DNA from: UBA5972 sp964637875
GTDB lineage: Bacteria > Pseudomonadota > Alphaproteobacteria > Rhodobacterales > Rhodobacteraceae
Direction of reading: 5' to 3'
NCBI GenBank assembly: GCA_964637875.1
Contig: CAZWXK010000033.1
Span: 1-27,127, forward strand
DNA: 27,127 nucleotides
Numbering within the stretch: the stretch's first letter is position 1; the number at the start of each line of letters is the position of its first letter. This document shows, in pieces, positions 23,919 to 27,127 of this stretch. Made by a program: the position numbers and the translations under genes. The notes under the pieces are model-generated. The model did no database searches, was not told where the DNA came from, and saw nothing but the letters and a program-made list of their open reading frames with translations.

Positions 23919-24698
23919 TCACAGGGTGCTGTTCACGGCCCCGCCGTCCAGCAGGATGTTCTGACCCACCACATAGCCCGCATGTTGCGAGCACAGCCAG
24001 GCGCAGGCGGCGCCGAATTCCTCGATCGTGCCGTAACGGCCGGCGGGAATGGTGGCCGCACGACGTGCGCGGGCCTCGTCCATGGTGATGCCCTCGGCCT
24101 CGACCACGGCGCGATCCAGCGCGTCGGCCCGGTCGGTAGCGTGAATGCCGGGCAACAGGTTGTTGATGGTCACGCCGCTGCCGGCCACCTGCCGCGATGT
24201 GCCCGCGACATAGCCGGTCAGCCCCGCGCGCGCGCTGTTCGACAATCCCAGAACGGCAATGGGCGATTTCACCGACTGCGAGGTGATGTTGACGATCCGG
24301 CCCCAGCCACGATCCATCATGCCGGGCAGCACCGCCTTGATCAGGGCTATCGGCGTCAGCATGTTGGCATCCAGCGCACGGATGAAATCGTCGCGCTCCC
24401 AATCCGTCCACATGCCCGGGGGCGGGCCGCCGGCATTGGTGACCAGAATGTCCGGCGCGTCGCAGGCGGCCAGCACCTTGTCGCGCCCCGCGTCGGTGGT
24501 GATATCGCCGGCGACGGCGCGCAGCTCGACCCCGGTTTCGCGCCGCAGGTTTTCGGCGGCCGCCTCCAGCGGGCCCGGCGTGCGGGCATTCATCACCAGA
24601 TTGACTCCCTCGCGCGCAAGTGCCGTCGCACAGCCCAGCCCCAGCCCGCGCGAGCTGGCGCAGACGATTGCCCATTTTCCTGTCAGTCCCAGATCCAT
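23919..24698 (-). CDS. Short-chain dehydrogenase/reductase with atypical active site
   Basis: This 259-residue Rossmann-fold protein begins DLGLTGKWAIVCASSRGLGLG, a variant cofactor loop (ASSRGLGLG, residues 14-22). NAGGPPPG (88-95) contains the NAG motif, and INNLLPGIHATDR follows the active-site region. The serine motif is NITSQS (137-142), but the usual YxxxK is absent: the corresponding positions 153 and 157 read S and R in LSNSARAGL. This pattern resembles the BKR-like SDR subgroup that I recall as lacking a perfect catalytic tetrad. Its reaction is therefore uncertain. GGAG is 10 nt before the ATG. It lies about 97 bp upstream of the orphan ABC ATPase gene, with GC hairpins between. Confidence 0.88.
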   Translation of the reverse strand: MDLGLTGKWAIVCASSRGLGLGCATALAREGVNLVMNARTPGPLEAAAENLRRETGVELRAVAGDITTDAGRDKVLAACDAPDILVTNAGGPPPGMWTDWERDDFIRALDANMLTPIALIKAVLPGMMDRGWGRIVNITSQSVKSPIAVLGLSNSARAGLTGYVAGTSRQVAGSGVTINNLLPGIHATDRADALDRAVVEAEGITMDEARARRAATIPAGRYGTIEEFGAACAWLCSQHAGYVVGQNILLDGGAVNSTL

Positions 24699-25140
24699 TG
24701 CCGAAAAACTCCATGATCCCGTTCCGGCGCAAGGGTGGCCTGTCAGCAGCCCGAGGTCAAGGCGGCGCGCCGCGAATCATGTCGTGCGCGGATGGGGCCA
24801 GCCATGGCCGGGAGGCGAAAAATTGTCGCGAAACCGCGCATGAATTCATGTGCCGCGCGGGCGCCGTCAACCGGTTGGCAACCGTTTCCATGTCATTCAT
24901 CCCGAAAACAGGGATCATATATAAGGGGTCTGTCAACGATGCGCCCTGGTTCCGGCGCTTTGTTCCGCACATGCGAACAATGCCTTTGCAATGCCACGAA
25001 AACCGCGATTTCATTGACTTTTTTCCGCAATTGCCATATTTTCACCATGAACCATGGCGGTGGGGATTGCCTGGGTGGGCGCGTGATCGCGCCTCCGAAA
25101 GGGCGATGCCATCCCCACAACATGGCCGGAACTTTCTGAC
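24699..25140. other. Divergent intergenic region upstream of the Hint gene
   Basis: This 442-bp region is less GC-rich after 24890. It contains an inverted repeat, TGTTC-N9-GAACA (24961-24979), and a good promoter at 25014-25042. TATATAAGGGG occurs near 24918. No RNA gene or short coding region with a ribosome-binding site was recognised. Confidence 0.5.
25014..25042 (+). promoter_or_regulatory. Candidate sigma70 promoter of the Hint gene
   Basis: TTGACT (25014-25019) and TATTTT (25037-25042) are separated by 17 bp. This predicts a 5' leader of about 90 nt before the ATG at 25141. The TGTTC/GAACA inverted repeat lies 35 bp upstream and could bind an activator. Confidence 0.5.
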
Positions 25141-26166
25141 ATGACAGTCAACGAACATCACGCGGGTGGGACCGACGATGTACAGGTCTGCAACGTCTAT
25201 GGGCGCGAGGCCCTGGTCGTGCAGACAGGCGTCAATGCCGGCGACGCCGTCGCTGGCGCCAGCGACTCGTTTCCCGGCGACACCTATGTCTTTTCCGCCG
25301 AGACCCCGGCAAGCGATCTGGTCGTGCCCCGCGACGACGAGGACCCGCTACATACCCCGGAAGATGACGGCGGGGCCGGGATCGGCGTCCTCGGTCGGGA
25401 TGTCGGCCTCGACAGTCGGCTGACCTTCATGGGCGACGACGGTCGCACCGTCGAGGTGCTGATGCTGGCCGGCCAAGGCGATCAGGCGGGCTGGTTCCTG
25501 CCGCTGACGCCGCTTGTTCCCGGCATGGAATACACCCTCATCCAGGCGGACGACGACCCTGGCACGTTCAGCTATTCCGACTATACCTGCGTCTGTTTCG
25601 CCCGGGGCACCATGATCCGCATGGCCGATGGCAGCGAAAAACCGGTCGAGGCCCTGGTCGAGGGCGACCTGGTTCAGACCCGCGACAACGGACCGCAACC
25701 GGTGCGCTGGGTCGGCGGCCGCGTCGCCCCGGCCCACGGGCATCTGGCGCCGATCGTGATAACCGGCGGCACCCTGGGCAACCATTCCGACCTGATTGTC
25801 AGCCCGCAACATCGCCTTCTGATCTCGGACTGGCGCGCCGAAGTGATGCTGGGCAGCCTCGAAGTGCTGGTCAAGGCCCGCGATCTGGTGAATGACGACA
25901 CCATATACCGCCGCGAAGGGGGCGTGGTGGAGTATTTCCACATCCTTTTCGACAATCACGAGATCATCTATTCCGAAGGCATCCCCTCGGAAAGCCTGCA
26001 TATCAATCGCACGACGCTCGATTCGCTCGCCGCCGAAAGCCGCGCCGAAATCATCGAGCTGTTCCCCGAGCTGGAAAACCGACCACAGGTTTCGGCTGTT
26101 GCAAGCCGAATGTCGCTGAAATCCTACGAAGCCGTGGCCTTGCTGCGCCAAGTGGGATTTCGGTAG
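25141..26166 (+). CDS. Hint-domain (hedgehog/intein-like) protein
   Basis: This 341-residue protein has an acidic, beta-rich N-terminal part (residues 1-148) and a Hint_2-type domain beginning at VCFARGTMIRMADG. Cys152 is the likely self-cleavage nucleophile. Further motifs are PVEALVEGDLVQTRDNGPQPVRWVG, the block-B-like SPQHRLLI (221-228, with His224), and EYFHILFDNHEIIYSEGIPSESL (264-286). Such proteins are frequent in Rhodobacterales and are thought to be exported and autoprocessed; their purpose is largely unknown. There is no N-terminal signal peptide, so secretion, if any, would be non-Sec. The ribosome-binding site is weak. No type I secretion gene is nearby. Confidence 0.88.
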   Translation: MTVNEHHAGGTDDVQVCNVYGREALVVQTGVNAGDAVAGASDSFPGDTYVFSAETPASDLVVPRDDEDPLHTPEDDGGAGIGVLGRDVGLDSRLTFMGDDGRTVEVLMLAGQGDQAGWFLPLTPLVPGMEYTLIQADDDPGTFSYSDYTCVCFARGTMIRMADGSEKPVEALVEGDLVQTRDNGPQPVRWVGGRVAPAHGHLAPIVITGGTLGNHSDLIVSPQHRLLISDWRAEVMLGSLEVLVKARDLVNDDTIYRREGGVVEYFHILFDNHEIIYSEGIPSESLHINRTTLDSLAAESRAEIIELFPELENRPQVSAVASRMSLKSYEAVALLRQVGFR

Positions 26167-26213
26167 TCCCCCCAGCGGGTCGCAAGGGCCCGATTGCCCC
26201 TGTGACCCGCGCC

Positions 26214-26239
26214 CCGTGACCCGTGACCCGTGATCCGTG
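26214..26239 (+). repeat. 7-bp tandem repeat
   Basis: CCGTGAC is repeated twice exactly (26214, 26221), then CCGTGAT (26228) and CCGTG (26235). Related GTGACCC strings lie just before. It is 50 bp past the Hint stop codon and outside any gene. A simple-sequence repeat of this size can change length by slippage. Confidence 0.7.
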
Positions 26240-26342
26240 GTCCTGGGGCACATCCCGCTGTCTGGCCGCACAGATATTCCCGCCCGAACCACAAAACAGG
26301 CGGGGCGCGGCCTTTTCACTACTGGCATGATCGCCGCGCTGC

Positions 26343-26358
26343 TGGCATAATGGTTGCA
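26343..26358 (+). promoter_or_regulatory. Candidate sigma54 (-24/-12) promoter
   Basis: TGGCATAATGGTTGCA matches the RpoN consensus (TGGCACG-N4-TTGCW). The GG and GC pairs are exactly 10 bp apart and TTGCA is intact. Transcription would start near 26369, about 64 nt before the ATG of the Crp/Fnr gene. CATAAT (26346-26351) inside it could instead act as a sigma70 -10, but no good -35 precedes it. Confidence 0.5.
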
Positions 26359-26432
26359 ACCAGCAGGCCCGTGCCCAGAGCCGGCAACAGCAGATGCCCC
26401 GCCCCACGCCCCCGGCACCGGAGGACACCAGG

Positions 26433-27127
26433 ATGATCGACAGCAAGATGAAAGAGATCGCCCGGCAATCCCTTCTGCTGCGCAACATGCCCGATGATGT
26501 CGTTGACCGACTGGCGCGGGAATCGACTCTGCGCAGCTTTCGCCGCGGCGAAACCGTGTTCATGCAGGGCGAATCGGCGCAGGCGATCCATGTCGTCCTC
26601 GGCGGCTGGATCAAGCTGTATCGCGTTTCGCCCAACGGGGCCGAGGCCGTGGTCAGCGTCTTTACCCGGGGCCAGAGCTTTGGCGAGGCCGCGGCACTGC
26701 AAAACGGCAGCTATCCCGTTTCGGCCGAGGCCGCGACGGAAAGCCGCCTGATGCAGATCCCGACGCGCGCCCTGTTCGCGCTGGTACGCGAAGATCCCGA
26801 GATTGCCATGTCGATGCTGGCCTCGACCTTTCATCACCTGCATTCTCTGGTGTCGCAGGTCGAGCAGCTCAAGGCCCACAGCGGCGAACAGCGGGTTGCG
26901 GAATTCCTGCTCGATCTGTGCCCGGTAGACGAAGGCACATGTACCGTCACCCTTCCCTATGACAAGGTGCTGATCGCCGGGCGTCTGGGCCTCAAGCCCG
27001 AAAGCCTGTCACGCATCTTTTCGCGGCTCAGGAACCACGGTGTGACCATCCGCAAGAACCACGCACTGATCGCCGATGTAAGATCCCTGCGCGCCCGCGC
27101 CAACGAAGACGAATCCGAGCCATGGAA
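26433..27127 (+). CDS. Crp/Fnr family transcriptional regulator (3' end outside window)
   Basis: At least 231 residues are present; the gene is cut by the window edge with no stop seen. The cyclic-nucleotide-binding-type sensor domain covers about residues 18-125 (FRRGETVFMQGESAQAIHVVLGGWIKLYR). A long dimerisation helix follows, and the Crp-type winged helix starts near residue 150. The recognition helix PESLSRIFSRL carries Glu190, Ser193 and Arg194, the same spacing as FNR residues Glu209, Ser212 and Arg213 that read TTGAT, so it may bind FNR/DNR-like boxes. FNR's N-terminal cysteine cluster is missing, so it is not an Fe-S oxygen sensor of FNR type. DNR/NnrR-like nitric oxide sensing is possible but unproven. 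GGAGGA (26420-26425) precedes the ATG by 7 nt. Confidence 0.9.
   Translation, partial: MIDSKMKEIARQSLLLRNMPDDVVDRLARESTLRSFRRGETVFMQGESAQAIHVVLGGWIKLYRVSPNGAEAVVSVFTRGQSFGEAAALQNGSYPVSAEAATESRLMQIPTRALFALVREDPEIAMSMLASTFHHLHSLVSQVEQLKAHSGEQRVAEFLLDLCPVDEGTCTVTLPYDKVLIAGRLGLKPESLSRIFSRLRNHGVTIRKNHALIADVRSLRARANEDESEPW

Noticed and set aside
24961..24979. LexA (SOS) box
   Set aside because: The alphaproteobacterial LexA site is a direct repeat GTTC-N7-GTTC. This is an inverted repeat with different spacing.
26279..26304. CCCGCC/GGCGGG stem after the Hint gene as a terminator
   Set aside because: It is only 6 bp with a 14-nt loop, and the T run is separated from it by 8 bp, so it is too weak to call.

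Overview
The window is GC-rich DNA from an alphaproteobacterium, most likely a member of the Rhodobacterales (Roseobacter/Paracoccus type). This placement rests on gene content: a DUF1127 micro-protein, a Hint-domain protein, a TAXI-type TRAP transporter with a 4TM/12TM fused permease, a BKACE (DUF849) enzyme, and a glpD-ugp cluster. No rRNA or tRNA gene, CRISPR array, transposase or phage gene was found. A run of 100 N at 14662-14761 is an assembly gap.

Region 1 (1-2170): a 104-bp palindromic intergenic repeat, a DUF1127 gene on the minus strand with a hairpin terminator, then an Mrp/ApbC-type Fe-S cluster carrier on the plus strand.

Region 2 (2175-9571): a divergent gene cluster, the most interesting part of the window. 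Leftward run an RpiR-family regulator, a TAXI solute-binding protein, a fused TRAP permease and a UspA protein translationally coupled to the permease. Rightward run a class III aminotransferase and a BKACE enzyme whose start overlaps the aminotransferase stop. The intergenic region carries two back-to-back sigma70-like promoters with overlapping -35 hexamers and a near-palindrome over the rightward -10. I infer an uptake and catabolic unit in which an imported amino compound is transaminated to a beta-keto acid and then cleaved with acetyl-CoA. The substrate is unknown.

Region 3 (9552-17700): glycerol-3-phosphate metabolism. A DeoR/GlpR-type repressor and a HAD-IIA phosphatase-like protein run leftward. 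GlpD and a Ugp-type ABC importer (binding protein, two permeases, ATPase) run rightward. The intergenic region has TTCG/CGAA inverted repeats next to a promoter-like sequence. The N gap lies between ugpB and ugpA, inside a 13-bp tandem repeat. The two gap edges share exactly 55 identical bases, which suggests a graph-assembly junction rather than 100 missing bases.

Region 4 (17774-27127): a mixed set. An alpha/beta hydrolase overlaps an alpha-methylacyl-CoA racemase. Next come a secreted proline-rich protein of unknown function, an ABC-F ATPase of the Uup group, an orphan FbpC/PotA-like ABC ATPase, an SDR protein lacking the usual YxxxK pair, and a Hint-domain protein. Last is a Crp/Fnr regulator cut by the window end, preceded by a good -24/-12 (sigma54) match.
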